Below, piece by piece: positions 50,889-59,480 of a stretch of 64,000 nucleotides of DNA. The stretch spans positions 2,976,001 to 3,040,000 of the forward strand of contig NZ_CP013747.1 in the NCBI RefSeq assembly GCF_001484605.1, written 5' to 3'. The translations under genes were made by a program, and so were the position numbers. The notes beneath the pieces were generated by a model. The model was given only the letters and a program-made list of their open reading frames with translations, was not told the origin of the DNA and made no database searches. The stretch's first letter is position 1, and every line of letters starts with the position of its first letter. Origin of the DNA: Pseudarthrobacter sulfonivorans. Its GTDB lineage: Bacteria; Actinomycetota; Actinomycetes; Actinomycetales; Micrococcaceae.

Positions 50889-50923
50889 GGCACCTCAAAG
50901 TGCCCCGGGCACGCCGGGGTGCC
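50889..50923. promoter_or_regulatory. Tandem GGCAC-N6-GTGCC operators
   Basis: GGCACCTCAAAGTGCC (50889-50904) and GGCACGCCGGGGTGCC (50908-50923): two dyads 19 bases apart between azoR and the HxlR gene. Binding by the HxlR protein is inferred. Confidence 0.65.
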
Positions 50924-51018
50924 TGTGTGACCGAATGTTGCGGGAGTTTCCCTTCCGGAAACCTTGCCTCCGTAGGCTTGGCGGCGCACTTCAGATCCTG
51001 ATGGAAAGCGTGGGTGAC

Positions 51019-51426
51019 ATGACTCTGACAGCCAGCCAGAAGCGGCACGAAACTCGGCTCGAGTACAACGCCGCGCTGCCCGGATGCCCGGCACGGCAGC
51101 TGCTGGAGGCCATGAGCAGCAAATGGGTGAGCCTCGTGATGCTCGCGTTATCCGAGGGGCAACAAAGGCACAGCGAGCTCCGGCGGCAGATCCCGGGCGC
51201 GAGCCAGAAGATGCTGACCTCCACGCTGCGTTCCTTGGAACGGGACGGCCTGGTCTCGAGGTCCGTGACACCCACCGTTCCTGCCCGGACGGACTACGAG
51301 CTCACCACCCTGGGCCACTCCCTGCTCTGCGTGATCCATGAGATGAAGGACTGGGCCGAGGCCAACATGGACGAAGTAGCCCATGCCCGCCTTGAGCACG
51401 ACCACGACCGCTCCATCGCCGGGTAG
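51019..51426 (+). CDS. HxlR-family transcriptional regulator
   Basis: 135 residues from the ATG at 51019 (an in-frame ATG at 51001 is possible). Winged helix of the HxlR type: CPARQLLEAMSSKWVSLVMLALSEGQQRHSELRRQIPGASQKMLTSTLRSLERDGLVSR, then YELTTLGHSLLCVIHEMKDWAE. The Cys near the N-terminus (PGCPARQ) is the redox/electrophile-sensing residue in several HxlR regulators. Likely represses azoR and itself. Confidence 0.88.
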   Translation: MTLTASQKRHETRLEYNAALPGCPARQLLEAMSSKWVSLVMLALSEGQQRHSELRRQIPGASQKMLTSTLRSLERDGLVSRSVTPTVPARTDYELTTLGHSLLCVIHEMKDWAEANMDEVAHARLEHDHDRSIAG

Positions 51427-51429
51427 CCC

Positions 51430-51453
51430 CGACGGCGGCCCGCCCGCCGTCGT
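51430..51453 (+). terminator. Terminator-like hairpin after the HxlR gene
   Basis: CGACGGCGG (51430-51438) and CCGCCGTCG pair around CCCGC, 3 bases past the stop. It shares the GACGGCGG core of the intergenic repeat family but lacks its outer arms. Confidence 0.6.
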
Positions 51454-51555
51454 CGGCCTCGCCCACGCCCGGGACATCACCATGCGGACCGGGGAACGCT
51501 TGGGGAACGGTCGCGACCTACCGTTAAGCGAGAAATCTGAAAGGAGGTGAGAACA

Positions 51556-51855
51556 ATGGCAGACCACTATGCCTCAGGAACCTGGCAGGTGAAGCAGGGC
51601 AGCGAGCAGGAATTCATAGATCGGTGGACCGAGTTCCTTCAGTGGTCCCGGGCGAACTACCCGTCGATCCTGGTGGCGAACCTCATTCGTGACCGACGTG
51701 TTCCCGGTCATTATGTTTCGTTCGCGGAGTGGACCGACGAGGCGTCCCGGGACGCGTGGAAGCAGAACCCGGGGTTCATGACCCACTTCGATGCCTGCGT
51801 TGCGCTGTGCGAGCACATGAGCGGTGCTGATTTCGACCGTGTAGTGACCGTGTAA
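51556..51855 (+). CDS. Antibiotic-biosynthesis-monooxygenase-domain protein
   Basis: 99 residues, ferredoxin-like ABM dimeric fold: YASGTWQVKQGSEQEFIDRWTEFLQW, PGHYVSFAEWTDEASRDAWKQNPGF, then a final helix and strand. Such small proteins include quinol monooxygenases and heme/aromatic-compound enzymes; the substrate is unknown. Its ribosome site AAGGAGGTGAG is nearly perfect. Convergent with the SARP/BTAD regulator gene (8 bases apart). Confidence 0.8.
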   Translation: MADHYASGTWQVKQGSEQEFIDRWTEFLQWSRANYPSILVANLIRDRRVPGHYVSFAEWTDEASRDAWKQNPGFMTHFDACVALCEHMSGADFDRVVTV

Positions 51856-51863
51856 GTTCTGAG

Positions 51864-53981
51864 TCAGGTTGCCCGGCGCGCGGCCGCGAGCGCCCGCAGC
51901 GCGCCGAGCTGCTCGAACGCAATGGCCGCGTCGTCCAGCAGGTGCCGGTCAGCCAGACCGCCGGCGCCGGCCAAAGCGGCCTGCAGCCGGCAGCGGGCGG
52001 ACCAGAAAGGCTGATGGGCCCTTTCGTAGAGGCGCGCCGCGGAGAGGAATCGTTCGCGTGCCCCGCCCGCGTCCGCGTCGGTCAGCGCCAGCGAACCGCG
52101 GGCGGACTCGGCCATGGCAGTCCACGCCGAACTTTGGAAGGACTGCCCAACCCGCTCGGCTGCCTGGGCGAATACGGTTGCGCCCGCCCTGTCGCCGAGC
52201 GCAGCGAACGCTTCGGCCGCCATCGGATACAGCAGGGCGGTGCACGTCGGACATTCGCCGTAGCGCGCCGCTGTCGCCGCCGCGGACCGGACTACGCGGA
52301 CTGCCTCGGCCGGATCGCGGCGCTCCAGCGCGTCCAACGCCGCTGTCGCATAGAGCCGGCCCCAGGCGTGCCGGGCCAAGGGCGATACCACGGCGATCGC
52401 CATCCCGTGACGAAGGTACGCCGCCGCCGCGATGCTATCGCCTCGCATTACCGCGAGTTCGGCAAGCCGCTGCCAAGGCAGCGCACCGGAGCGGGCATCG
52501 AGCTCAGCGTACAATTCTGTGCTGCGCTCCAGGCACCCCGCGGCCTCATCCCAGCGCCCCTGCAACAGGAGTGATTCCCCGAGCAGGCACCAGGCGAACG
52601 CCTGAGCGTGGCGCGCACCCCGGCCGATGGCCAGCGCCAGCGTGCCGCGGGCATAGTCTTCGACCGTCTCGCACAGCCCGTCCCCATACAGATGGTATTC
52701 ACCGATGCAGCAATAGAATTCGAAGATCCTTCCCAGCCGCGGATCCTCGCCGCCCACATCACCCAGCCGCTCGATCTCGGCCTGAAGACCAGGCCGCCAT
52801 GCTCCGCGCATATGACAGATGATGGCGAGCGTTTCCTGCACCGCGGCGACGTCCTCGCCCGTTCCGTGGACCTCGGCCGCCGCCAGGCTAGCCTCCGCTG
52901 CGGATTGTGCTTCGTCGTAGCGCCCCACGGACCACAGCCAGTTCGCGCGCGCCTCCAGGACCCGCGCCTTCTCGGCCTCGTCCTTCCTGCCTGCCAGCAG
53001 GCCCTCGGCCGCCCGTAAGTGGCTCTCCGCGGCAGCCGCGTCCTGCATCATAAGGTGGGCCTGCGCGGCTTTGCGGTGCAGCCGGGCCAACCGGTGATTG
53101 GCGCTGGAACCGCGCAGGCGCGCAACCGCCGCAACGAACGCTGCGACCGCACCCTGAAAATCGCCCGACACCAACCGCAGGCCACCGACCTGCTCCAACA
53201 ACTCGCTGGCCAGCTCAGGCTCCGACGACAGGCCTGTGCGGATCTGCTCGAACAGCCGTTCCGTGGCAGGGTCTGGCTCGATGCCTAGTTCCCGGTCCAG
53301 CGCTGCGCGGAGGCGCTCATGTTCCTGCATCGCCTCGTGTCGCCGGCCCGCCAGAGCGTGCACCCGCATCAACGCGACACCTGCCTCCTCGTGGATGGGG
53401 TCAGCTGCAATGACCCGCCGCAGTGCCGATACGGCACCGTCGAAGTTCGCGCGGGCCTCCAACAATCGTGCCTGTTCGACCAGCAGAGCGAGGAAATCCG
53501 ACCGGAGCGCCCCCTCCCTGGTTATTGCCCAGTCCTCATATCGGTCCTCGGGCAGGAGATCCCCGTCGTACAGTCGGATCGCAGCCGCATACGCGGCCGG
53601 GTCGCCGGTCCGGCGTGCCCGCATAGCCGCAGCCTCGAACGCCTCAACATCCACCCACGTCGACTCGCGGTCCAGCCGGAGCTGCTCACCCGAGATGAGG
53701 TACCGGTCCAATGCCGACAGGCTCGGATCCAAGACGAGGCGGGCCTCGTGGACCACCTTGCGAAGCTGACCGCTGGCCGCATCCGGGTCCAACCCGGGCC
53801 ACAGATAATCCAGGACCTGCTCCCGCTGCAACCGGTGACCCGGTGCCAACGCCAGAAGTTTGACCACGGCCTTGGCCTTACGCAAACGCCACTCGCCATC
53901 CGGGATGTCCCGCGAACCCACCGACACCCGGAAGCCGCCAAGCAACCGAATTCGAACCTCGCCCTCGACCAACGCCGTCAC
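51864..53981 (-). CDS. SARP-like regulator with BTAD and long TPR region
   Basis: 705 residues from GTG at 53981 (the alternative upstream start is TTG). OmpR-like DNA-binding domain (about 5-95): VRIRLLGGFRVSVGSRDIP, WRLRKAKAVVKLLALAPGHRL and LDYLWPGLDPDAASGQLRKVVHEAR. Bacterial transcriptional activator domain (about 100-250): WVDVEAFEAAAMRA, IRLYDGDLLPED, RLRAALDRELGIEPDPATERL. The remaining 450 residues are Ala-rich helical TPR-like repeats, unusual relative to small SARPs and lacking an NB-ARC ATPase. It may control the neighbouring monooxygenase gene; target unknown. Confidence 0.85.
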   Translation of the reverse strand: MTALVEGEVRIRLLGGFRVSVGSRDIPDGEWRLRKAKAVVKLLALAPGHRLQREQVLDYLWPGLDPDAASGQLRKVVHEARLVLDPSLSALDRYLISGEQLRLDRESTWVDVEAFEAAAMRARRTGDPAAYAAAIRLYDGDLLPEDRYEDWAITREGALRSDFLALLVEQARLLEARANFDGAVSALRRVIAADPIHEEAGVALMRVHALAGRRHEAMQEHERLRAALDRELGIEPDPATERLFEQIRTGLSSEPELASELLEQVGGLRLVSGDFQGAVAAFVAAVARLRGSSANHRLARLHRKAAQAHLMMQDAAAAESHLRAAEGLLAGRKDEAEKARVLEARANWLWSVGRYDEAQSAAEASLAAAEVHGTGEDVAAVQETLAIICHMRGAWRPGLQAEIERLGDVGGEDPRLGRIFEFYCCIGEYHLYGDGLCETVEDYARGTLALAIGRGARHAQAFAWCLLGESLLLQGRWDEAAGCLERSTELYAELDARSGALPWQRLAELAVMRGDSIAAAAYLRHGMAIAVVSPLARHAWGRLYATAALDALERRDPAEAVRVVRSAAATAARYGECPTCTALLYPMAAEAFAALGDRAGATVFAQAAERVGQSFQSSAWTAMAESARGSLALTDADAGGARERFLSAARLYERAHQPFWSARCRLQAALAGAGGLADRHLLDDAAIAFEQLGALRALAAARRAT

Positions 53982-54090
53982 GCTTCCAGAATCCCACCAC
54001 CACGCTGTCAATGACAGGGCTGGCTGCGAGCCCTCGGCGGCGGATCGGGAAAGGATCCGCCTAGCTGCCGAGCCGCTGGTACGAACGACG

Positions 54091-54116
54091 ACGGCGGCAC
54101 TGAAGCGCCGCCGTCG
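54091..54116 (-). terminator. Terminator after allE
   Basis: GACGGCGGC (54091-54099) pairs with GCCGCCGTC (54108-54116) around an 8-base loop, about 30 bases past the allE stop. Confidence 0.6.
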
Positions 54117-54146
54117 AACGTTGTGTTTAAGCCCGCCCGAGGCGGC

Positions 54147-54962
54147 CTACGTCAGCTTGATCTGGCGGTTCATGTCCTTGTAGAGCAGGTAGCGGAACTC
54201 ACCGGGACCACCGGCGTAGCAGGCCTGCGGGCAGAAGGCGCGCAGCCACATGAAGTCGCCGGCCTCCACCTCAACCCAGTCGTTGTTGAGCAGGTACATG
54301 GCCTTGCCCTCCAAGACGTACAGGCCGTGCTCCATCACGTGGGTCTCCGGGAACGGGATGACCCCGCCCGGCTGGAACGTCACGATGTTCACCTGCATGT
54401 CGTGGGCCAGGTCGCTGGAATCCGTGAAGCGGGTGGTCTTCCAGGCACCGTTGGTATCCGGCATCGCGGTGGGTTCCACCTCGGCATCGCTGGTGACGAA
54501 GGACTTTGCCTCGTAACCCTCAAGCCGCTCGTAGGCCTTGCGGATCCATTGGAAGGAGACGATGTCATCCGAGACGTTCTCCAGGCCCCAGGTGGCACCG
54601 GCGGCCAGGTAGGCGTAGCCGCCTTCCTCAAGCTGGTGCAGTTCGCCGTCGAGCGTCAGGTTGACCTTGCCCTTGGTGACAAAGACAACGCCCTCAACAC
54701 CGGGCTCAAACTCGGCCTTCGGAGCGCCGCCGCCGGGGCCGATCTCCACGATCAGCTGCGAGAACGTGGTGGCAAACCCGGAGATCGGGCGGGCCAGGAT
54801 CCAGGAGCGGGTGTTGGAGAAACCCGGTAGGGTGCTGGTCACGATGTCGGTCATAACGCCCTTGGGGATGACCGTGTAGGCCTCCGTGACGATGGCCCGC
54901 TCCGTGGTGAGGTGCGTCTGCGGCGGCAGCCCGCCCTGGGGGTAGTAGTACTTGCCCATCAT
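54147..54962 (-). CDS. allE: (S)-ureidoglycine aminohydrolase
   Basis: 271-residue bicupin. First cupin: GGGAPKAEFEPGVEGVVFVTKGKVNLTL; second: GGVIPFPETHVMEHGLYVLEGKAMYLLNNDWVEVEAGDFMWLRAFCPQACYAGG, with the Glu/His manganese ligands of AllE/UGlyAH. The N-terminus YYYPQGGLPPQTHLTTERAIVTEAYTVIPKG is characteristic. It hydrolyses (S)-ureidoglycine to (S)-ureidoglycolate with release of ammonia. AAGGATCC precedes the ATG. Last gene of the aceB-DUF6986-allE run; allB is about 22 kb away. Confidence 0.93.
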   Translation of the reverse strand: MMGKYYYPQGGLPPQTHLTTERAIVTEAYTVIPKGVMTDIVTSTLPGFSNTRSWILARPISGFATTFSQLIVEIGPGGGAPKAEFEPGVEGVVFVTKGKVNLTLDGELHQLEEGGYAYLAAGATWGLENVSDDIVSFQWIRKAYERLEGYEAKSFVTSDAEVEPTAMPDTNGAWKTTRFTDSSDLAHDMQVNIVTFQPGGVIPFPETHVMEHGLYVLEGKAMYLLNNDWVEVEAGDFMWLRAFCPQACYAGGPGEFRYLLYKDMNRQIKLT

Positions 54963-54969
54963 TGGATCC

Positions 54970-56247
54970 TTACTTTGAAGTGGAGTGTGCCAGCCGCGGG
55001 TGCGCCAATGCGGTCAGCTGGGAAAGTTCGACGCCGGCAAGCGCCTGGACCTCTTCGGTCCCCACTGCGCCGCACTGGACGCCGCGCAGGACGAAGGCGG
55101 CCAGGGCCCGGGCGGTGGCGGGTTCGTCCATGACCCCGCCTTCGGTGCGCTCCACGTAGTTGCGCAGGCGTGCCGCTGCGGCCGGAAGCCCCTCGCGGTA
55201 GAACGCGTACGTGGCGGCGAACCGGCTGGGCAGCTGGGCCGCGTGCAGGTCCCAGCCCTGGTAGTAGCCGCGCTCCAGCGAGCGGCGGACGAGGCGTCCG
55301 TGCAGCTTCCAGGCATCCTCGACCGCGTCGCCCACCGGGATGATGTTGGTGGAACCGTCGGAGAGGCGGATGCCCGTTCCGGCGACGGCCAGCTGCATGA
55401 CTTCCTTGGCGAAGTCCGCCACCGGGTGCTCCATGGACTGGTACTCGGCCGAGATCTGCAGCGAGGCGGAGTAGTCGTAGGTGCCGTAGTGCAGGGCGCT
55501 GATGCGTCCCGGAACCACGTGCGGCAACTGCGCCACAGGGGAGGTGCCTTCCGGCCCGAGGATCAGCTGCGGCGTCTCCACCTGCACCTCGAAGCGGAGC
55601 CGGCCAGCGCGAAGCCCATGGACTTCCTCCAGCCGGGACACGGCGAAGTCCATCGCCTGGACCTGCGCCACGGTGGTGACCTTGGGCAGGGTCAGGATGA
55701 GTCCGGCAGGAAGTTCGCCGGCCTGCGCGAGCGTGGAGACGAACAGATCCAGGGTCTTCAGGCCGCGGCCCCGTGTGGGCGCCTCGAAGCACTTGAAGCG
55801 GATGCCGATGAACGGCGGCGCTGTGCCGGCCGCGACGGCGGTGGCCACAGCGTTGGCCGCCGCGACTGCTGCCACGTCCTCTGCCTCATCGCCGCGGTCG
55901 CCGAAGCCATCCTCGAAGTCGAGGCGCAGGTCCTCGATCGGTTCCCTGCTCAGCTTGGCGCCGACGCGTGCGGCGACGGCGGCGGCCAGCTCCGGCTCCT
56001 GGCCCAGCAGCGCGCCGAGCTTCTCGAGCCCGCCGTGAGCTTCCGCCGTCGTGAGCGCCTGGGCGCCCCAGTCGGCAGCGAACGACGGCGTGAACCGGTC
56101 CGCCGGCACGTACACGGTGTGCACGGGCTGGCGGGTGCCGTCGTCGCCCGGGTAATTACGTTCCAGCAGCTGGTCGGTGGCGGCCAGCTGTGCGTCGATG
56201 GCGGCAAGATCCGCCGCGGAGAGCGACGGCGTGGGGGAGACCGCCAT
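54970..56247 (-). CDS. DUF6986-like CitE/aldolase-fold protein
   Basis: 425 residues, unknown function. TIM-barrel features reminiscent of HpcH/CitE and malate-synthase-type enzymes: HTVYVPADRF near the start, LRLDFEDGFGDRGDEAED (acidic metal-type loop), FIGIRFKCFE, LILTLPKVTTVAQV, FEVQVETPQLILG (Glu ligand) and ISALHYGTYDYSASL. It starts 3 bases after malate synthase and ends 7 bases before allE, so it is tightly embedded in a glyoxylate-consuming operon. A C-C bond lyase/synthase acting on glyoxylate or ureidoglycolate-derived acid is a reasonable guess, not more. Confidence 0.8.
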   Translation of the reverse strand: MAVSPTPSLSAADLAAIDAQLAATDQLLERNYPGDDGTRQPVHTVYVPADRFTPSFAADWGAQALTTAEAHGGLEKLGALLGQEPELAAAVAARVGAKLSREPIEDLRLDFEDGFGDRGDEAEDVAAVAAANAVATAVAAGTAPPFIGIRFKCFEAPTRGRGLKTLDLFVSTLAQAGELPAGLILTLPKVTTVAQVQAMDFAVSRLEEVHGLRAGRLRFEVQVETPQLILGPEGTSPVAQLPHVVPGRISALHYGTYDYSASLQISAEYQSMEHPVADFAKEVMQLAVAGTGIRLSDGSTNIIPVGDAVEDAWKLHGRLVRRSLERGYYQGWDLHAAQLPSRFAATYAFYREGLPAAAARLRNYVERTEGGVMDEPATARALAAFVLRGVQCGAVGTEEVQALAGVELSQLTALAHPRLAHSTSK

Positions 56248-56250
56248 GAC

Positions 56251-57849
56251 TCAGCCCACCAGTTCGTAGGCCGGAGTGGTGAGGAAGTCCGTGTAGTCCT
56301 CGGACAGGCAGATCTCGGCGATCAGCTTGCTGGCCGGCTGGTAGTACAGGCGGAAGGCCTCGTCGCCGAATTCGGTCCGGAGCCGTTCCGTTTCCTCGCC
56401 CAGGATCTTTTCGACCAGTTCGCGGGTGACGGTGTTTCCGGTGTCGGCGAGGACGGACTTGTTGCGGATCTGCTGCCATACCTGCGAGCGGGAGATCTCG
56501 GCGGTGGCGGCGTCCTCCATGAGGTTGTGGATGGCCACGGCGCCGTTGCCGGAGAGCCAGACGGCGGTGTAGGCGACCGCGACATACAGGTTCAGGCGCA
56601 GCCCGCCCTCGGTGACCTGGCCTTCAGCCGAGGCGATGTCGATCAGCTGGTCCGCAGTAACCGAAACCTCGGGGCGCTGCTTGTCCAGCTGGTTCGGGCG
56701 CTCGCCGAGTACGCCGTCGAACACTTCGCGGCAGGTGGGGACCAGGTCCGGGTGGGCCACCCAGGAGCCGTCGAACCCGTCGTTGGCCTCACGGGTCTTG
56801 TCCGCACGGACCTTGGCGAAGGCTGCTTCGGTGACCTCGGGGTGCCTGCGGTTGGGGATGACGGCAGCCATGCCGCCCATGGCGAAGGCACCGCGCTTGT
56901 GGCAGGTCTTCACCAGCAGCTCGGTGTAGGCGCGCATAAACGGAGCCGTCATAACCACCGAGGCGCGGTCCGGGAGCACAAACTCCTCGCCGGCGTCGCG
57001 GAAGTACTTGATGATGCTGAACAGGTAGTCCCAGCGGCCGGCGTTCAGGCCCGAGGCGTGGTCCCGGAGTTCGTAGAGGAACTCGTCCATTTCGAAGGCG
57101 GCCGGGATGGTTTCGATCAGCATGGTGGCGCGGACGCTGCCCTGCGGGATGCCGAGGAAGTCCTGGGCGAAGACGAACACTTCATTCCAGAGGCGGGCCT
57201 CGAGGTGCGATTCCATCTTGGGCAGGTAGTAGTACGGGCCGTGGCCGTTGAGCAGCAGCTGCTTGGCGGTGTGGAAGAAGTGCAGGCCGAAGTCCACCAG
57301 CGCACCCACGGCGGGTTCGCCGTCGATCAGCAGGTGCCTTTCCGGCATGTGCCAGCCGCGGGGGCGGGCCACCACAACAGCCAGCGGCGCGTCGGTGCGG
57401 AGCGTGTATTCCTTGCCTTCGGGCGAGGTGTAGGCCAAGGTGCCGGTTGCGGCGTCTCGCAGGTTCAGGATGGCGTCGATGACGTTGGGCCACGTGGGCG
57501 TGCTGGCGTCCTCGAGGTCCGCCAGCCACACCTTGGCGCCGGAGTTCAGGGCATTGATGGCCATCTTGGCCGGGGTGGCCGGGCCGGTCATCTCGACGCG
57601 GCGGTCCTGCAGCGCGGCGGGCGCCTCGGCGACCTTCCAGTCGCCGTCGCGGATTTCCTGCGTCTCCGGGAGGAAGTCCAGGCGGCTGGTGCGGGCGACG
57701 CCGTCGCGCTTGGCCTGGCGGGCCTCGAGCAGCTCGTTGCGCGTGCCGGCGAAGCGCCTGTGCAGCTCCTCGACGAAGGCCAGGGCCTTGGGGGTGAGGA
57801 TCTCTTCGGCGCGGGCGACCGGCTGGCGGTCAGTAACAGTGATAGCCAT
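56251..57849 (-). CDS. aceB: Malate synthase A
   Basis: 532 residues, size of isoform A. Family segments: FVEELHRRFAGTRNELL, DRRVEMTGPATPAKMAINALNSGAKVWLADLEDASTPTW (catalytic Asp/Glu), VVARPRGWHMPERHLLIDGEPAVGALVDFGLHFFHTAKQLL, TMLIETIPAAFEMDEFLYELRDHASGLNAGRWDYLFSIIKYF and YVAVAYTAVWLSGNGAVAIHNLMEDAATAEISRSQ. It condenses glyoxylate with acetyl-CoA to malate. Followed by the DUF6986 gene and preceded by malic enzyme, so glyoxylate from purines can flow to pyruvate. AAGGA lies upstream of the ATG. Confidence 0.95.
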   Translation of the reverse strand: MAITVTDRQPVARAEEILTPKALAFVEELHRRFAGTRNELLEARQAKRDGVARTSRLDFLPETQEIRDGDWKVAEAPAALQDRRVEMTGPATPAKMAINALNSGAKVWLADLEDASTPTWPNVIDAILNLRDAATGTLAYTSPEGKEYTLRTDAPLAVVVARPRGWHMPERHLLIDGEPAVGALVDFGLHFFHTAKQLLLNGHGPYYYLPKMESHLEARLWNEVFVFAQDFLGIPQGSVRATMLIETIPAAFEMDEFLYELRDHASGLNAGRWDYLFSIIKYFRDAGEEFVLPDRASVVMTAPFMRAYTELLVKTCHKRGAFAMGGMAAVIPNRRHPEVTEAAFAKVRADKTREANDGFDGSWVAHPDLVPTCREVFDGVLGERPNQLDKQRPEVSVTADQLIDIASAEGQVTEGGLRLNLYVAVAYTAVWLSGNGAVAIHNLMEDAATAEISRSQVWQQIRNKSVLADTGNTVTRELVEKILGEETERLRTEFGDEAFRLYYQPASKLIAEICLSEDYTDFLTTPAYELVG

Positions 57850-57865
57850 ATTCGTAAGTCCTTTT

Positions 57866-59260
57866 CTAGAGAGCGCGGGCGGCGTGAGCTGCGCCTGCCA
57901 CGGCGGCAGCCACATCGGCGGCGACATGAGGATCGAAGACGCTGGGGATAATGTAGCTCGCGTTGAGCTCGTCGTCAGCTACCCGGTTGGCAATGGCGTC
58001 TGCGGCGGCCACCAGCATCTCCGGCGTGATGTCGCTCGCGCCGGCGTCGAGCAGCCCCCGGAAGAAGCCTGGGAAGGCCAGCACATTGTTGATCTGGTTG
58101 GGGAAATCGCTGCGGCCCGTGGCCACCACGGCGGCGTGCTTGGACGCGATGACGGGGTCGATCTCCGGCGTCGGGTTGGCCATGGCGAAGACGATCGCAT
58201 TCTCGGCCATGGCGGCGACCTGCTCTTCGCCGATCACGTGCGGGGCGCTGACACCGATGAACACGTCGGCACCGGCCATGGCTTCGTGCAGGGTTCCGGC
58301 GAAGCCTTCCTCGTTGGTGTTCGCGGCAATCCAGGCGCGGTGCTCGTCGTCGTACTGCTCGCCCGAGTGGATGGCTCCGGAGCGGCCGGCGGCAACGATG
58401 TGCTGGGCGCCCTGGGCCTTGAGGAGCTGGATGATGGCCGAGCCGGCGGCGCCGACGCCGGAGACAACGATGCGGACCTCGGGGAGCTTCTTGTCCACCA
58501 CCCGCAGGGCGTTATGGAGGGCCGCGAGGGTCACGATGGCCGTACCGTGCTGGTCGTCGTGAAAGACGGGGATGTCGAGTTCATCGCGCAGGCGTTTCTC
58601 AATTTCAAAGCAGCGCGGCGCCGCGATGTCCTCAAGGTTGATGCCGCCGTAGACGGGGGCCATGGCCTTGGCGATCATGATGATTTCCTCGGTGTCCTGG
58701 GTGTCCAGGCAGACCGGCCAGGCGTCAACATTGGCGAACTGCTTGAACAGCGCCGCTTTGCCTTCCATCACGGGCAGGGCCGCGGCCGGGCCAATGTTGC
58801 CCAGGCCCAGTACGGCCGAACCGTCGGTGAGGACGGCGATGGTGTTGCGCTTGACGGTCAGGTTGCGGGCCGCTGCCGGGTCCTCCGCGATGGCGAGGCA
58901 GACGCGGGCGACGCCGGGAGTGTAGGCACGGGAGAGGTCGTCGCGGTTGCGCAGGGCTACCTTGGGGACCACCTCGAGCTTGCCACCGAGGTGCATGAGG
59001 AAGGTGCGGTCCGAGACGTGCTGGACCGTGACGCCGTCGAGCGCGTTCAGGGCGTCCTTGACGCGGGCGGCGTGGTCGTCGTCGGTGGTGTTGCAGGTGA
59101 CGTCCACAACGAGGGTGTCATGGTGGGATTCCGTGACGTCAAGCGCCGTGATGGCTGCGCCGGCAGCGCCGACGGCGGCTGCGAGTTCGCTGGTGGCGGT
59201 GAAGCTCGACGGCGCCGCGACGCGCAGGGTGATTGAATTTCCGGGGCTCGGGTTCGCCAT
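57866..59260 (-). CDS. NAD-dependent malic enzyme with N-terminal ACT-like domain
   Basis: 464 residues. N-terminal ACT-like regulatory segment (about 8-85: [33 protein letters not shown]), then malic enzyme: [18 protein letters not shown] (Tyr), [58 protein letters not shown] (Lys and metal Asp) and the NAD loop [16 protein letters not shown]. It decarboxylates malate to pyruvate. GAGGAGGAA precedes the ATG at 59260. Divergent from the IclR gene; next downstream is aceB. Confidence 0.93.
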   Translation of the reverse strand: MANPSPGNSITLRVAAPSSFTATSELAAAVGAAGAAITALDVTESHHDTLVVDVTCNTTDDDHAARVKDALNALDGVTVQHVSDRTFLMHLGGKLEVVPKVALRNRDDLSRAYTPGVARVCLAIAEDPAAARNLTVKRNTIAVLTDGSAVLGLGNIGPAAALPVMEGKAALFKQFANVDAWPVCLDTQDTEEIIMIAKAMAPVYGGINLEDIAAPRCFEIEKRLRDELDIPVFHDDQHGTAIVTLAALHNALRVVDKKLPEVRIVVSGVGAAGSAIIQLLKAQGAQHIVAAGRSGAIHSGEQYDDEHRAWIAANTNEEGFAGTLHEAMAGADVFIGVSAPHVIGEEQVAAMAENAIVFAMANPTPEIDPVIASKHAAVVATGRSDFPNQINNVLAFPGFFRGLLDAGASDITPEMLVAAADAIANRVADDELNASYIIPSVFDPHVAADVAAAVAGAAHAARAL

Positions 59261-59313
59261 TGAATTTCCTCCTCGTTGGGTCCGTTCCCGGACCACTCGT
59301 GCAACCGAATGTT

Positions 59314-59348
59314 TTCGTATTATGGATATTATTATCTGCAAAGTGGAA
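59314..59348. promoter_or_regulatory. Candidate tandem IclR sites between malic enzyme and iclR genes
   Basis: TTCGTATTATGGATA (59314-59328) and ATCTGCAAAGTGGAA (59334-59348), 20 bases apart, resemble the two 15-mers upstream of hyi (TTCCGCTTTGTGGAA, TTCTGCTTTATGAAA). Similarity is partial (about 10 of 15 for the best pair). Confidence 0.4.
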
Positions 59349-59480
59349 ATGCAACCCCCTGACGGTCATGTTTGGGGACATCGCCTGGGGCCTGGTTGTG
59401 CTGTATGTTGAGTGTTCTAAGCAACTCTTTTCACGATGTGGATAAGAGATGTCAGAATCTGAGCCATAGGAGACAACGGA

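Noticed and set aside
54985..57951. 988-residue plus-strand frame over aceB and the DUF6986 gene
   Set aside because: Antisense shadow; both minus-strand genes are clear and the translation is repetitive Arg/Gly/Val.
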